Source: Simkaniaceae bacterium
GTDB taxonomy: Bacteria > Chlamydiota > Chlamydiia > Chlamydiales > Simkaniaceae
NCBI GenBank assembly: GCA_028281675.1
Contig: JANQJL010000019.1
Span: 39,966-103,965 of the forward strand
Length of the DNA: 64,000 bases
Direction of reading: 5' to 3'
Shown: positions 49,197 through 59,880 of the stretch, one piece after another
Position numbering within the stretch: the stretch's first letter is position 1
Layout: each line of letters begins with the position of its first letter
Position numbers and translations under genes: made by a program
Notes under the pieces: model-generated
Databases searched by the model: none
What the model was told of the DNA's origin: nothing
The model's input: only the letters and a program-made list of their open reading frames with translations

Positions 49197-50574
49197 TTCG
49201 TTTCCATTCTATTTCTCCATCCTTATCAATATATGTTTCATCATCAATAACCGCATCATGAAATTCCCGAGCTTTTTTTGCCTCTTTGGAGACAAAGCTA
49301 AGACGAACTTTTGGACGATAGGTATTCTTTGGCTTCGAAAGAGAAGGATAGCTTTTTAACTCATAATCTAATTCCTTAACTTCCATCCCCTTCAGCTTTG
49401 GATGAGAGGATATAAAGGCTAGAAGATCACTTACTAAAGGTGGAGAAGTATAAAAAAATTCCTCATTTTTTGGGGGGCGTAATCTCCGATTTAAATCGGA
49501 TAATATTTTCTCAAGAGAGCCTCCCTCAACTCTTCCTGTAAGAAATGGAATTTCTCTTTCATAATGAGATATTAATTCTTCTACATAGCCTGTTAAAGCC
49601 TTTTCTTTTTTTTGAAAATAAAGTTCTGAACAAAAAAGTGTTAAAGCAAAGAGAACACCAGCTAAAACTCCTCCTTGAATGAGTCCCCTTCTAATCGAAG
49701 AAAAAGAGCGCCTAGAAATAAACGTTTCTTGTCTGAATTGAATGCTAGAAGAGTCATTTTTTAGCGCATCTATTGCGAGCCCGATGGGAATTGCATAAGG
49801 AGTGACGGTCTCCCCATTAAATCCTCGATGCCCTTCAATCTCGATAGGAGAAATTAATGAACCTTCTTCTCCTTTTAAAAGATTTTCTACTTCTTTGGTT
49901 CTTTCACCACAAAAAAGAACCTTTCTGTTTCCTCCTTCCTGCTCCTTATGAGCAAAAAAACAAAAAGCTCTATCGACCTCTCGCTTTAATTTGCTTACAA
50001 CTGTCGCACTATCACCTTCGTTAAGGTCTTTAGAACCAATATGCAAAGTGATATGGCTTAGAATATTACCCTCTTGAATAAAAACAAGCTCAATCTTCTT
50101 TACTCCAATGTGAAAAACTACGAGACTCGATTCATTGGGACAAGCAAATATTGCAAAACGGAAAAGGGCCATTGGAATAGCAGAAACCCATTCAGGATCA
50201 ATACCCTCTTTTTGAAAGGAAGAGATATGCTGTTGAAGGGTTTTGCGTGGTACGGTAAAAAAGTGTGCCTCTGTTTCTTTTTCTTTAATATCATAGATCG
50301 GTTTGACAACAACATCATCTAAAGAATAAGGGATCAGAGATTCTAATTGAAAAGGGAGTGTTTTATGAAGGGCTCTAACTTTTTTGAGTGGAGTGACTAG
50401 ATGGCGAATGAGAAGGTCTTGCCCATCGATTCCAGATACAGAATAAACATCTTTTTTTAAACGGGGAGTCCCTTCTTCCTTTTCCAAACATTCGATACTT
50501 ATCTCCCCATTTACCATAGATAAATAGGCTAGACGATAAAAGGTAGATTCTTTTTGGATTCCTACAATTTCCAT
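49156..50574 (-). CDS. PilM/GspL-like actin-fold protein with C-terminal TM
   Basis: VRALHKTLPFQLESLIPYSLDDVVVKPIYDI, SSLVVFHIGVKKIELVFIQEGNIL, TM around residue 300. Confidence 0.5.
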   Translation of the reverse strand: MEIVGIQKESTFYRLAYLSMVNGEISIECLEKEEGTPRLKKDVYSVSGIDGQDLLIRHLVTPLKKVRALHKTLPFQLESLIPYSLDDVVVKPIYDIKEKETEAHFFTVPRKTLQQHISSFQKEGIDPEWVSAIPMALFRFAIFACPNESSLVVFHIGVKKIELVFIQEGNILSHITLHIGSKDLNEGDSATVVSKLKREVDRAFCFFAHKEQEGGNRKVLFCGERTKEVENLLKGEEGSLISPIEIEGHRGFNGETVTPYAIPIGLAIDALKNDSSSIQFRQETFISRRSFSSIRRGLIQGGVLAGVLFALTLFCSELYFQKKEKALTGYVEELISHYEREIPFLTGRVEGGSLEKILSDLNRRLRPPKNEEFFYTSPPLVSDLLAFISSHPKLKGMEVKELDYELKSYPSLSKPKNTYRPKVRLSFVSKEAKKAREFHDAVIDDETYIDKDGEIEWKRNEDEYEIAFFLRT

Positions 50575-50650
50575 GAGAACAAGTATAAAGGAAGGAAAAG
50601 AAAAATTAAAGCATGGAAATTTTTCTCCCTTTTGGATAAAATATATATAT

Positions 50651-50914
50651 ATGTATTACTTAATTCGTACGATCAATTTACTAATTTCAATCTATACCAT
50701 CATGATAATCATTCGGATATTTGGATCTTGGTTTGTAAATTTTCAGCACACTTCCTTTTTCCGCTTTATTGCTCATTATACCGATCCCTACCTAAATATT
50801 TTTCGTCGTATTATTCCCCCAATTGGTGGAGTCTTGGATCTCAGCCCTATCCTTGGATTCTTTCTTCTCCAATTTATTAGGTGGGGTCTGATCCGTCTCC
50901 TTCTTATGCTATGA
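50651..50914 (+). CDS. YggT-family membrane protein
   Basis: MYYLIRTINLLISIYTIMIIIRIFGSW...YTDPYLNIFRRIIPPIGGVLDLSPILGFFLLQFI. Confidence 0.85.
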   Translation: MYYLIRTINLLISIYTIMIIIRIFGSWFVNFQHTSFFRFIAHYTDPYLNIFRRIIPPIGGVLDLSPILGFFLLQFIRWGLIRLLLML

Positions 50915-51897
50915 AAAAGTATATAAAACCGCTAAAAATTGGGAAGCTCTCACTTCCCTCAAATGTTTTCTATTCCCCTTTGGCAGGATGTTCTGACTAC
51001 CCTTTTCGCCAAATGGCAGCTCGTTACCAGCCGGGACTCATGTTTTGTGAAATGGTCAAAATGGATGCCCTCATCAGGCATGAGCCATCGACCTATCATC
51101 TCCTTGATTATGACTTTTCAATGCGACCGATTGGAGGACAACTTTGTGGAAGCAAACCCAAACTAGCAGGTCCCTGCGCACGTATTATCGAAGAGCTTGG
51201 GTTTGATGTTGTCGATCTGAACTGTGGTTGCCCCGTTGATAAAGTAACAAAAGATGGAAGTGGGAGTGGAATGCTAAAAAATCCAGAGTTAATAGGGGAG
51301 GTCATTGCTAATATGGTTGCGGCAGTTACTATTCCTGTTACCGTAAAAATCCGTGCTGGCTGGGATGATGATAACATCAATGCCTCTCTTATTACGAAGA
51401 TCGCAGAAGAGGCAGGGGCAGAAGCCATTTCAATCCATGGAAGAACTCGGCAGCAAAAATATACTGGGAAAGCAAATTGGAATCATATCAAAGATGCAAA
51501 GAAAGCTGCCAACTCGATCATAGTGGTGGGGAATGGGGACGTTTTCGATGCTAAGGCGGGCCTTGCCCTTTTTGAGCAAACGGATTGTGATGCTATCTTG
51601 GTTTCTCGAGGAACCTTTGGAAAGCCTTGGATTGCAGAAAATATCAAGAGGCTTGACAATGGAATCTCACCTTTGACCCCTGATGTGAAAACTCACCTTC
51701 TCGATCATATGGCTTTTATTAGTTCCTATCAAACCGACCGAAAGGCTCTCCAGGACATGCGAAGAATTGGATGTTGGTATTTAAGAAGTGGGACAGGAAC
51801 AAAAAAGCTGCGTGAATCATTAAATCGTTCAAAAAACCTAATGGAAGTTGAAAAACATATTCGAGAATATGACTGGGGACAAACAAATTTTAACTGA
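50911..51897 (+). CDS. dus: tRNA-dihydrouridine synthase
   Basis: NVFYSPLAGCSDYPFRQMA, DVVDLNCGCPVDKVTKDGSGSGMLKNPEL, IHGRTRQQKYTGKANW. Confidence 0.95.
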   Translation: MKKYIKPLKIGKLSLPSNVFYSPLAGCSDYPFRQMAARYQPGLMFCEMVKMDALIRHEPSTYHLLDYDFSMRPIGGQLCGSKPKLAGPCARIIEELGFDVVDLNCGCPVDKVTKDGSGSGMLKNPELIGEVIANMVAAVTIPVTVKIRAGWDDDNINASLITKIAEEAGAEAISIHGRTRQQKYTGKANWNHIKDAKKAANSIIVVGNGDVFDAKAGLALFEQTDCDAILVSRGTFGKPWIAENIKRLDNGISPLTPDVKTHLLDHMAFISSYQTDRKALQDMRRIGCWYLRSGTGTKKLRESLNRSKNLMEVEKHIREYDWGQTNFN

Positions 51898-52159
51898 AAC
51901 GCATATTGTTGTTACCGGAACGGTGCAAGGAGTATTTTTTCGTGCAAAGACGAAAGAGCATGCTGACCGTTTAGGGCTTAAAGGATATGTTCAAAATCTT
52001 CCCAATGGAAATGTAGAAATTTGTGTTGCAGGGGAGGGAAGTGATACCCTCGTCGCATGCTTAAAAAAAGAACCCCTGCCAGTTATGATTAATAAAATAG
52101 AAATAACTAAGCAACCTTTAGCGACCAATTATTCTAACTTTGAGATTATATCAGCGTAG
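51872..52159 (+). CDS. Acylphosphatase
   Basis: HIVVTGTVQGVFFRAKTKEHADRLGLKGYVQNLPNGNVEICVAGE. Confidence 0.93.
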   Translation, partial: TGDKQILTETHIVVTGTVQGVFFRAKTKEHADRLGLKGYVQNLPNGNVEICVAGEGSDTLVACLKKEPLPVMINKIEITKQPLATNYSNFEIISA

Positions 52160-52209
52160 TAAAACAAACGGAAATAAATGGCACTCCGGGGTTTAATTAG
52201 GATTGAAAA

Positions 52210-52503
52210 TTAGATCTCTTCGCAATCCTCCGAAGTCTCTAACTTTTTAACACGATGTTCTAATTCAGAAAGACGTCTTTCCACTGAAGGTTTCATATTC
52301 AGTTTCTTTGAAGACTTTCCAAATAGCATTTCTTGCATAGAAACCCTTCCTTCCGTGAACTCTTCAATACGTTGCGCAGTTTTTAAAGATGGCCTAGTAA
52401 TTCCTTTCAAGATTTTCCATAGATTCGTTGTACTAATCCCGACTGATTGAGCAAAAGATTTTTTCTTCAATCCCGACTTTTTTATAAAATCCTCTAACAG
52501 CAT
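52210..52503 (-). CDS. XRE-type HTH regulator
   Basis: LKKKSFAQSVGISTTNLWKILKGITRPSLKTAQRIEEFT. Confidence 0.8.
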   Translation of the reverse strand: MLLEDFIKKSGLKKKSFAQSVGISTTNLWKILKGITRPSLKTAQRIEEFTEGRVSMQEMLFGKSSKKLNMKPSVERRLSELEHRVKKLETSEDCEEI

Positions 52504-52729
52504 ACCTTTAGCTTTAATCCTTCATTACATGAAAACTAATGATATTCTAATTTTTAGATTAATTCAATTTTTTTTATAAGATTTTTCAGGATTTATAAAT
52601 ATTACACAAAAACGCAACAAAATGATTAACTTAAGTTAAGTTATTTAACCACAAATAAATAAACACTAAATTGTTAACTTTTGTAGACAAGCCCCTCTTT
52701 TGTCGACAGGTAGAATCGGGTACTCTAAC

Positions 52730-52770
52730 ATAAAAAAAGACGAGGCTCTTCAAGAGTCTCGTCTTTTGTA
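52730..52770 (-). terminator. Intrinsic terminator of the first MOMP-like gene
   Basis: AAAAGACGAGGCTCTTCAAGAGTCTCGTCTTTT hairpin followed by T-tract on the minus strand. Confidence 0.85.
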
Positions 52771-52794
52771 GGATTGTATTTGCTCCGGTTTACT

Positions 52795-53955
52795 TTAGAA
52801 GTCCCATTTGATATCTAAAGTAAGTCCGTGCATGCTAACGTCATCAGAATATCTCTCATATTTGAGTACCTGAGCGTCATCAATCTTAAGCATCTGGTTT
52901 TGTCTCCACCAGTACTGCACTTCGAATCCAAGTCCCACACCAATATGTTGTGTATTGTTGTGGATAAACCTGTCATACCGAAGACCGAGTTGCATTTGCG
53001 CTGTTGGCGAGAATGCGTGACGGTTGGCGGTAAGCTTGATCCTGTTATTTGTGTTTGCACTAAAGCGTTCTTTGTGTTCAACGTCAAAGTGACCGAAAAG
53101 AAGGGCTCCTGCAATATTACCAAAGATGCTAAAGCCGTAACCTAAGTGCCACCTAGAGTCTACACCAACACGTGGTCCAAGACCCCAGAAGTCGCAATCA
53201 TCTTTAACATGAACAGTATTTCCCTCAAGACCTAAACTGTCGGTGTTGGATGAGCTAATTGCACCACCAGTATACCGAGTGATTTGCTCTTGATCAATCC
53301 AAGCAGTCTTTAAGCCCCAATGAGGCCTGAAAGATAACTTCCCACTAATAAAGTAGGCACGACTAAGCTCTAGGTCAATAGCGCTATACTCAAAATCATA
53401 CTGTGATTTACCACTTGCCGAATACAAAAACCCCCGCCCTAAAGCGGTTGGTATTGCAACAATAGTTGATGACCCTCGAAGTGGGATCACTGAGCTATTT
53501 AGTCCAGCACGGGTAGAGTCACTCCCATTGGTGTCAAACCAAGTATATTGTCCTCTAAGGTCCCATCCATCATGTGCAAAGTTGTAACCAAGCCCAAATC
53601 GAAGACCCCAATCCCATTCAAAGTCGATATCTTTTGTACGACCTTTAGTAGGAAGTTGACCGAATGGATCTTGATCCGTATAAGCGAATTCTGTTCCACC
53701 AACTTTAGCGTGCCAGTAGAGCACGTCAAAAGTGAAGAACCAGCCATAGCCGTCGACTTCTACTCGAGCTGTAGCTGTTTGTGCACCATAAGTTCCCATG
53801 GCAGTCTCGGTACGCACTTGCTGCATTTGATTTTCAAGTTGCGTTACCCGAGAGTCCATATCCATAGCCGCAAAAGCAGTTCCGGATAATGCCACAAGGG
53901 ATGCAAGGGCGATTGAGATCTTTCTCAACATGCTCACTTTCATTTTTTTCCTCAT
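52795..53955 (-). CDS. MOMP-like outer membrane porin
   Basis: Signal peptide, coiled RVTQLENQMQQVRTE, FTFDVLYWHAKVGGTEFAYTD, terminal aromatic (DIKWDF). Confidence 0.82.
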   Translation of the reverse strand: MRKKMKVSMLRKISIALASLVALSGTAFAAMDMDSRVTQLENQMQQVRTETAMGTYGAQTATARVEVDGYGWFFTFDVLYWHAKVGGTEFAYTDQDPFGQLPTKGRTKDIDFEWDWGLRFGLGYNFAHDGWDLRGQYTWFDTNGSDSTRAGLNSSVIPLRGSSTIVAIPTALGRGFLYSASGKSQYDFEYSAIDLELSRAYFISGKLSFRPHWGLKTAWIDQEQITRYTGGAISSSNTDSLGLEGNTVHVKDDCDFWGLGPRVGVDSRWHLGYGFSIFGNIAGALLFGHFDVEHKERFSANTNNRIKLTANRHAFSPTAQMQLGLRYDRFIHNNTQHIGVGLGFEVQYWWRQNQMLKIDDAQVLKYERYSDDVSMHGLTLDIKWDF

Positions 53956-54246
53956 GCGGGTTATTTTTAGCTTTTTTTGCCTTAATTTTTTCTATAATGA
54001 TAACGCCTAAATAAATGAAACAATTTTTTTATAAATTATTATATTTTATTTACTTTCTTGCTTCTAACTGCCCTTCTCTTCCCTGAGATCCGCAAAGTCG
54101 TTACCGGAAGCTGCCATATAAATGTTATCTTCCTCCAATTCCTGATGTACGAAATTAGTTAATTAATTGTACAGTTTTATTTATAAAAATATTTAATTAA
54201 TTCGCAAATTATAGATATTAAAGGACTTTTGAGAAGTGTTATAAAA

Positions 54247-54284
54247 TAAAAAAAGACCCTGAGTTCAGGGCCTTTTTTTTAATT
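54247..54284 (-). terminator. Intrinsic terminator of the second MOMP-like gene
   Basis: AAAAAAAGACCCTGAGTTCAGGGCCTTTTTTTT. Confidence 0.85.
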
Positions 54285-54301
54285 AGTTAGGAGACTGTGC
54301 T

Positions 54302-55459
54302 TTAGAAATCGAACCTAACATTTCCCGTGATGCCATAAAAGGCGAGATCTTCAGCATATCTTTCATACTTAAGTTCTGAAAAATTATCGATCTTCAGCAT
54401 CTGGTTCTGTCTCCACCAATATTGTCCTTCAAATCCGATTCCAATTGTAAGGTGATGCTGATCGTTATGTAGATAAGTATCATAACGCATCCCCATTTGG
54501 AACTGTACGGTTGGCGAGAAGGCATGTCTGTTTGCATGCAGGTGAATGCGCGCAGCAGGGTTAGCGCTATAGCGCTCTTTATGATCAACGTTAAAATAAC
54601 CAAAAAGAAGAGCTCCGGAAATATTACTAAAAATACTTAGGCCACTTCCCATATACCACCGAGAGTCAATCCCTGTGCGAGGTCCAAGACCCCAGAAATC
54701 ACAACTCTCACCAATATGAACAGTGTTTCCCAAAAGGCCTAGAATTGTAATCCCTGGTAAATTAGTTATTCCACCACCTGTGTAGCGAGTTTTTTGCTTT
54801 TGATCCAGCCAAGCAGACTTTAGACCCCAAAACGGTCTTAGCGCAATAGTTGAAGTCACATAGGCATCTCGACCCAGCTCAATATCAATGCTATCATACT
54901 CAAAGTCAAACATTGACTTTGCGCTTGTACACAAAACAAAAGGAGTTTGCTCCGCAGGATTCGCAGGATCATTTGTAATAGATGCACTTCCACGAAGTGG
55001 AATCACAGAACTATTTAATCCGGCACGTGTAGAGTCACTTCCACTAGTGCCAAACCAAGTAAATCGCCCTAGAATATCCCAGCCATCATGTTCAAAGTTG
55101 TAACCTAGACCAAAACGAAGGCCCCAGTCCCAATTAAACTCCATATGTTTCTTTTTTCCTCTATGAGGAAGATTTGCCAAAGGATCACTATCTGTATATG
55201 CGTACCCAGTACCACCAACCTTTGCACGCCAGAAAAGTAGATCAAAGATTAAGAAGAGATCCTTACCTTCTACATCTGGACGAGCCAAAGCAGTATTGGC
55301 ACCATAAGTTCCTATTATCGTCTCAGTGCCTACTTGTTTCATCTGATTCTCAAGCTCATTTAATCGAACTTCACGGTCAGCAGCAGCATAGCCTATTGAC
55401 GAGATCATTAATAAAGATAGGATGGCCGCACCTAAACTCCTTAATTGTCTCATTTTCAT
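54302..55459 (-). CDS. MOMP-like outer membrane porin, paralog
   Basis: Colinear with 52795-53955 (LIFDLLFWRAKVGGTGYAYTDSDP, ..GNVRFDF). Confidence 0.82.
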   Translation of the reverse strand: MKMRQLRSLGAAILSLLMISSIGYAAADREVRLNELENQMKQVGTETIIGTYGANTALARPDVEGKDLFLIFDLLFWRAKVGGTGYAYTDSDPLANLPHRGKKKHMEFNWDWGLRFGLGYNFEHDGWDILGRFTWFGTSGSDSTRAGLNSSVIPLRGSASITNDPANPAEQTPFVLCTSAKSMFDFEYDSIDIELGRDAYVTSTIALRPFWGLKSAWLDQKQKTRYTGGGITNLPGITILGLLGNTVHIGESCDFWGLGPRTGIDSRWYMGSGLSIFSNISGALLFGYFNVDHKERYSANPAARIHLHANRHAFSPTVQFQMGMRYDTYLHNDQHHLTIGIGFEGQYWWRQNQMLKIDNFSELKYERYAEDLAFYGITGNVRFDF

Positions 55460-55675
55460 CTTTTACCTCATGAGGGGGTTAAATATAATACTTCTTAGTT
55501 CCCTGATATATAGTATGATGATGAATTTGAAAATAAAAAACTTAAAAAAAAGAATAAAATTAATTATTAAGTGTTAATTATCAACATAATAAAATAGGCA
55601 AAAAATTCCTAGGAAGGGGAAAAGTTTTCCTAGATCTGATGAAACGGAAGCTGCTTCTCACAGCTTCCAAAAGAA

Positions 55676-56142
55676 TTAAGCAAAAATTTTTAGAGCATAA
55701 ACACGCATTGCTTCTGCAATAAAATCTACTAAATCAGGGTGATGCTTCTCAAACCACTTCCTAAAATCGGGATGCTCGCAATAAAGTTGAGCAAGCCCCA
55801 TGTAGACATCCTTGGAAACAGTATAGAAACGCTCTGTCATTTGAAAGTGTCTTTCAATAAGAGCTTGAACCTCATCAGCGCGCGGCCCTAATACCATTTC
55901 GGAAAAATAAAGTGCAGAATTAGCTTAGAGATTTTCAAGGGGAAATTGGGTTTGGAAATTGACACTAACCACTGGTGGTTAGTGAGATTGAAAGCCCTAT
56001 TTCAACTGAAAAGATCAAGCTTAATTCACCACTTTATTTTTCCGAAATGGTATAACCCTTTGTCAATACACTCTCCTAGAGCCTTATAGATCTCATTTCC
56101 CTCTTGCTCAACCTTTAAATGATATGCATCAATCATAAAGTA
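55676..56142 (-). pseudogene. TipAS-domain (MerR/TipA-type) gene interrupted by a palindromic element
   Basis: MIDAYHLKVEQEGNEIYKALGECIDKGL / GPRADEVQALIERHFQMTERFYTVSKDVYMGLAQLYCEHPDFRKWFEKHHPDLVDFIAEAMRVYA; the halves rejoin in frame when the element plus one TTA is removed. Confidence 0.85.
55892..56052. mobile_element. 161-bp non-autonomous palindromic element, family P4
   Basis: TACCATTTCGGAAAAATAAAGTG...CACTTTATTTTTCCGAAATGGTA; TAA at 55889-55891 and 56053-56055; inner ACTAACCAC-TG-GTGGTTAGT. Confidence 0.92.
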
Positions 56143-56184
56143 TGACGTAACGTGAGGGTCAAGTCACAAAAACAATTTTCTGAA

Positions 56185-57849
56185 TTATTCCATTTCGATG
56201 ATATCGAGAAATGCTTGAAGTTGTTTAGAACGAGTGGGATGGCGCATTTTTCTTAGAGCCTTTGCCTCGATTTGACGGACACGTTCCCTCGTGACTTTAA
56301 ACCGAACCCCCACCTCTTCTAGGGTTTTAGGCTTTCCATCTAAAAGGCCAAATCTTTCTATAAGGACTGTGCGCTCTCGATCAGTTAGAGTCGAGAGGAC
56401 CTCATTCATCTTGTCCTTTAATATAGAGTATCCGGTCGCCTCATCAGGAGATTCAATGGTCGTATCTTCCAAAAAGTCCCCAAATTGACTTTCTCCACTA
56501 TCCCCTACCTCTGCTTGCAGAGAGATTGGATGTTGAGCAATCTTATAGATTTCACGGATCCGTTCAGGGGTGAGCCCAAGTTCAACGGCGAGCTCCTCAG
56601 GCGTCGGCTCTCTTCCTGTTTCCATCATGAGCTTTTTGGCTCCACGCAGAACCTTATTAATCGTCTCAATCATATGGACAGGAATACGGATTGTTCGGGC
56701 TTGATCAGCAATAGCCCGAGTCACTGCCTGTCTAATCCACCAAGTGGCATAGGTAGAGAATTTGTAACCACGGCGGTATTCGAATTTTTCGACCGCCTTC
56801 ATGAGTCCCATATTTCCCTCTTGAATCAAATCAAGGAAAGAAAGACCTCTATTGGTATATTTTTTAGCGATGGAAATCACGAGGCGAAGGTTTGATTCAA
56901 CCATCTCCCGTTTTGCCTCTTGCCCCTTATCCATCCATCTCTGAAGCATCCGGACATCTTTCTTAAACTTATCAAGGGTCCGTCCTGCAGCGAGTTCCCG
57001 TTTAGCGAGCTTTCGCTCAGCTGCCATCAACTTTGCCTTTGCAAACCGATTTTTTTCGGCCCGTGGAATCAGTTCTTGGATCTCTTTCTCTAAAGATAAA
57101 AAGTGACCATAAGAAGAGAGGATCACCTCACCAAAGTCATCTGTAATATTATTACGGAAATGCATCCGTCTTAGATAAGCTTGAGTACGGACATTACATT
57201 TTTCAATATCTTCAGAAAGCTTAACCTTTTCTACTTTAGTGAGCTTAGGCTCTAAGGATTCAATGAGAAAATTTTCAAGAATCAAGTCTTCCCTAGCCAA
57301 AAGCTCCTGAAGCTTCGGAAGCATTTTGAGAAAGCGGTTTTTATCTTCGATCTCTTTTTCAGCAATGATTTTGTCAAACCGCTCTTTTCCAGTAATCAAG
57401 TAATTAGCAATCGAGATCCCTTCTCGCGTTGAATAGCGAAAACGCATAATAATCCGTTCGATCTGGAGCTGAGCTTTTTCAATCCGTTTAGAGATTTCAA
57501 CCTCTTCTTCTCTAGAAAGAAGAGGGACTGAACCCATTTCTTTAAGATACATTCGAACAGGGTCATCGCTACTCCCTTCCATTCTCTTCGGAAGAGACTC
57601 CATCTCCTTAGCTTCTTTTTTTCTTTCATTTTGACGCTCGACTTCAGATTGGTTGAGAATCTGAATATCCATTCCACTAAGAAAAATAAGAACCTGATCG
57701 ATCTGCTCTGCCGAATCAAAGGTCATGGGGAGGATTTCATTAATCTCCTCATAAGTAATGAACCCTTGCTCTTTAGCTATAGCAACAAGCTCTTCTATTT
57801 TTTGCTGGTGCTGAGGATCGAAACCCTGACTAAAACCGGATTTGCTCAT
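56185..57849 (-). CDS. rpoD: Primary sigma factor RpoD
   Basis: [75 protein letters not shown]. Confidence 0.98.
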   Translation of the reverse strand: MSKSGFSQGFDPQHQQKIEELVAIAKEQGFITYEEINEILPMTFDSAEQIDQVLIFLSGMDIQILNQSEVERQNERKKEAKEMESLPKRMEGSSDDPVRMYLKEMGSVPLLSREEEVEISKRIEKAQLQIERIIMRFRYSTREGISIANYLITGKERFDKIIAEKEIEDKNRFLKMLPKLQELLAREDLILENFLIESLEPKLTKVEKVKLSEDIEKCNVRTQAYLRRMHFRNNITDDFGEVILSSYGHFLSLEKEIQELIPRAEKNRFAKAKLMAAERKLAKRELAAGRTLDKFKKDVRMLQRWMDKGQEAKREMVESNLRLVISIAKKYTNRGLSFLDLIQEGNMGLMKAVEKFEYRRGYKFSTYATWWIRQAVTRAIADQARTIRIPVHMIETINKVLRGAKKLMMETGREPTPEELAVELGLTPERIREIYKIAQHPISLQAEVGDSGESQFGDFLEDTTIESPDEATGYSILKDKMNEVLSTLTDRERTVLIERFGLLDGKPKTLEEVGVRFKVTRERVRQIEAKALRKMRHPTRSKQLQAFLDIIEME

Positions 57850-57962
57850 GGTCTCCTAAAAGAATCGCGAGATTTAATATGTAACAATTCTATCTTTAAA
57901 AAGCTACACTTTCCTATACTGAATCAGACTATTTTGTAAGCAAAAGAGGTTATTGTCAAGAA

Positions 57963-58610
57963 GTGAGATCAAAAACTCCTCATAAAACGATTCAAAAAAT
58001 TCTTACAACCTTTCTTCCGGAAGCTAAACTAGAGATTTCCTTTCCTCAAATTAATCGAATCGCCGATGTTGTCTACTTTCCTAAAAAAATTATTTTTGAA
58101 GTCCAATGTTCTCCCATCTCTCTTCAAGAAGTACAAAAAAGAAATCGAGACTATGGATCCATAGGATATACCGTCATCTGGATTCTTCATGATCACCATT
58201 TTAATAAGAAAACCCTATCCTATGCAGAATTATATCTTCGGAAAAATCTTTCCTATTATACCTCCATCACAACCTATGGCCATGGATTTTTCTATGATCA
58301 ACTTGAGTTTTTCCAAGGAAGTCAAAGAGTTTACCGAAGCAGACCCCTTATTCTCAAAAATTTCCTTCCCCAAACTCTCAAAAAAATTCCACGATACTTC
58401 CCAAAATCCCTTCAAGAAAAGCTCAAAAGGTCTCCTTTCTATCTTTATGGCGACATGACCGATGCTCTTATAAACCAAAAACTAGGTCCTATAAAGCAAC
58501 TTGAAAAAGCTTTTGCTCCAACTACTAAACCATGGCTTACCAGAGCTTTTGAATACCTACTTATGAAGAGCTCTGGTCCAGAATATTCATCCGCCTTACA
58601 TAAGCCTTAA
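57963..58610 (+). CDS. CoiA-like competence/nuclease-family protein
   Basis: RIADVVYFPKKIIFEVQCSPISLQEVQKRNRDYGSIGYTVIWIL. Confidence 0.8.
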   Translation: MRSKTPHKTIQKILTTFLPEAKLEISFPQINRIADVVYFPKKIIFEVQCSPISLQEVQKRNRDYGSIGYTVIWILHDHHFNKKTLSYAELYLRKNLSYYTSITTYGHGFFYDQLEFFQGSQRVYRSRPLILKNFLPQTLKKIPRYFPKSLQEKLKRSPFYLYGDMTDALINQKLGPIKQLEKAFAPTTKPWLTRAFEYLLMKSSGPEYSSALHKP

Positions 58611-59001
58611 GAAAAGTAAAATAGAAAAGAATTGCTAAGCTGAGCGCAAAGTGTATTGCTTTTTTTGCGGGAAACTTTTTTTGAAGAGATCCATCATTTG
58701 GTTTTTTGGGATCAAACCAAACTGTCCAAGATTTAGCTTCCCACTCTTTGATATGATCCTTTGCGACATAAGGGTTGTGATAGGAGGGTTTCGAAAAATT
58801 ATAAACACCATAAACCGTCTGCCCTTCCCATTCAAATTGGTAGTTAACACCAATCGAAAATTTCCCCCCTTTTTCCTCTTTCACTTCCCATTTATCTAAA
58901 ACTGCGGGAGCAGAGGCGGAAAAATGAAAATAATGATTAAGATCATAAAAAAATTGACCCCCAATCCATAGGACCGTGCCCCCAGTTAAAAGAAAAAGCA
59001 A
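58561..59001 (-). CDS. DUF3592-like membrane protein
   Basis: Two TM segments flanking YQFEWEGQTVYGVYNFSKP...WTVWFDPKKPNDGSL. Confidence 0.65.
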   Translation of the reverse strand: MLFLLTGGTVLWIGGQFFYDLNHYFHFSASAPAVLDKWEVKEEKGGKFSIGVNYQFEWEGQTVYGVYNFSKPSYHNPYVAKDHIKEWEAKSWTVWFDPKKPNDGSLQKKFPAKKAIHFALSLAILFYFTFLKAYVRRMNILDQSSS

Positions 59002-59109
59002 AGTAAATATATTCTTAGAAATTGGACTGCCTCCTCTACATAATTGACGAATTATTCCCTAATTGCTATATTTTTTACCATCACTCATTTTTAACGACTG
59101 GAATCATTT

Positions 59110-59400
59110 ATGGCAGAAGAAAAGAAAGAAGGACCCAAGAAAAAAAAGTGTCCGACAGCTATCAAACGCATGAAGCAAAACAAAGAAAGTAATCTTAGAA
59201 ACAATTCTTTTAAGTCTCGAGTAAGAACTGCTGTTCGCTCCTTTGAAGCAGCACTTTCTGCAAAAGATAAAGACAAAATGCAAGAAGCTCTTAAATCCTT
59301 TTATAGCTTAATGGATAAAGGAGTGAAGAACGGAATTTACAAAGAAAACAAAGCTGCCCGTACCAAATCGCGGATGGCAAGTCTTCAAAAAACTGCATAG
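59110..59400 (+). CDS. rpsT: 30S ribosomal protein S20
   Basis: PTAIKRMKQNKESNLRNNSFKSRVRTAVRSFE, GVKNGIYKENKAARTKSRMASL. Confidence 0.96.
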   Translation: MAEEKKEGPKKKKCPTAIKRMKQNKESNLRNNSFKSRVRTAVRSFEAALSAKDKDKMQEALKSFYSLMDKGVKNGIYKENKAARTKSRMASLQKTA

Positions 59401-59405
59401 ACAAC

Positions 59406-59825
59406 TCAAATCTTAGGGCCCGTATTATAAAGATCGAGCATTTCGCGAACCTCATCAGTAATCGGGTATCCAACCGCTTCCTGAACTTCAAGCCATGCAT
59501 AAGCGATGTTTGTATTTTCCTCTAAAGAGTAGGGATCATTAACTTCCACAACAAAGTGATAGTGACGGATACCATCCTGATCGTAGTGACCTAAATAACT
59601 CTTCACTTCCTTAAGTTGCATCGCAGTGTTTTCCGTCACCGCACGCTGCAACGCCTGAGGAATACTCTCCTCTTCTTTAAGGCTAGCCGCAGGAAAACCA
59701 TAAAAAGATTCCCCCTTTCCCAATTCCTCAATCAGCAAAACCTTTCCATCTTTTTGAACCAACGCCTCAATTGCTAATTTTTCGATCCCTTCCTTGCGTG
59801 CTTCTTCAATCAAGTTTTTATACAT
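59406..59825 (-). CDS. NUDIX hydrolase
   Basis: GKVLLIEELGKGESFYGFPAASLKEEESIPQALQRAVTENTAMQL. Confidence 0.8.
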   Translation of the reverse strand: MYKNLIEEARKEGIEKLAIEALVQKDGKVLLIEELGKGESFYGFPAASLKEEESIPQALQRAVTENTAMQLKEVKSYLGHYDQDGIRHYHFVVEVNDPYSLEENTNIAYAWLEVQEAVGYPITDEVREMLDLYNTGPKI

Positions 59826-59880
59826 TTTATTTCCTTAAAACGCTTCCCTCTTTATATAACAAGATGTAGATAAGAAGAAA

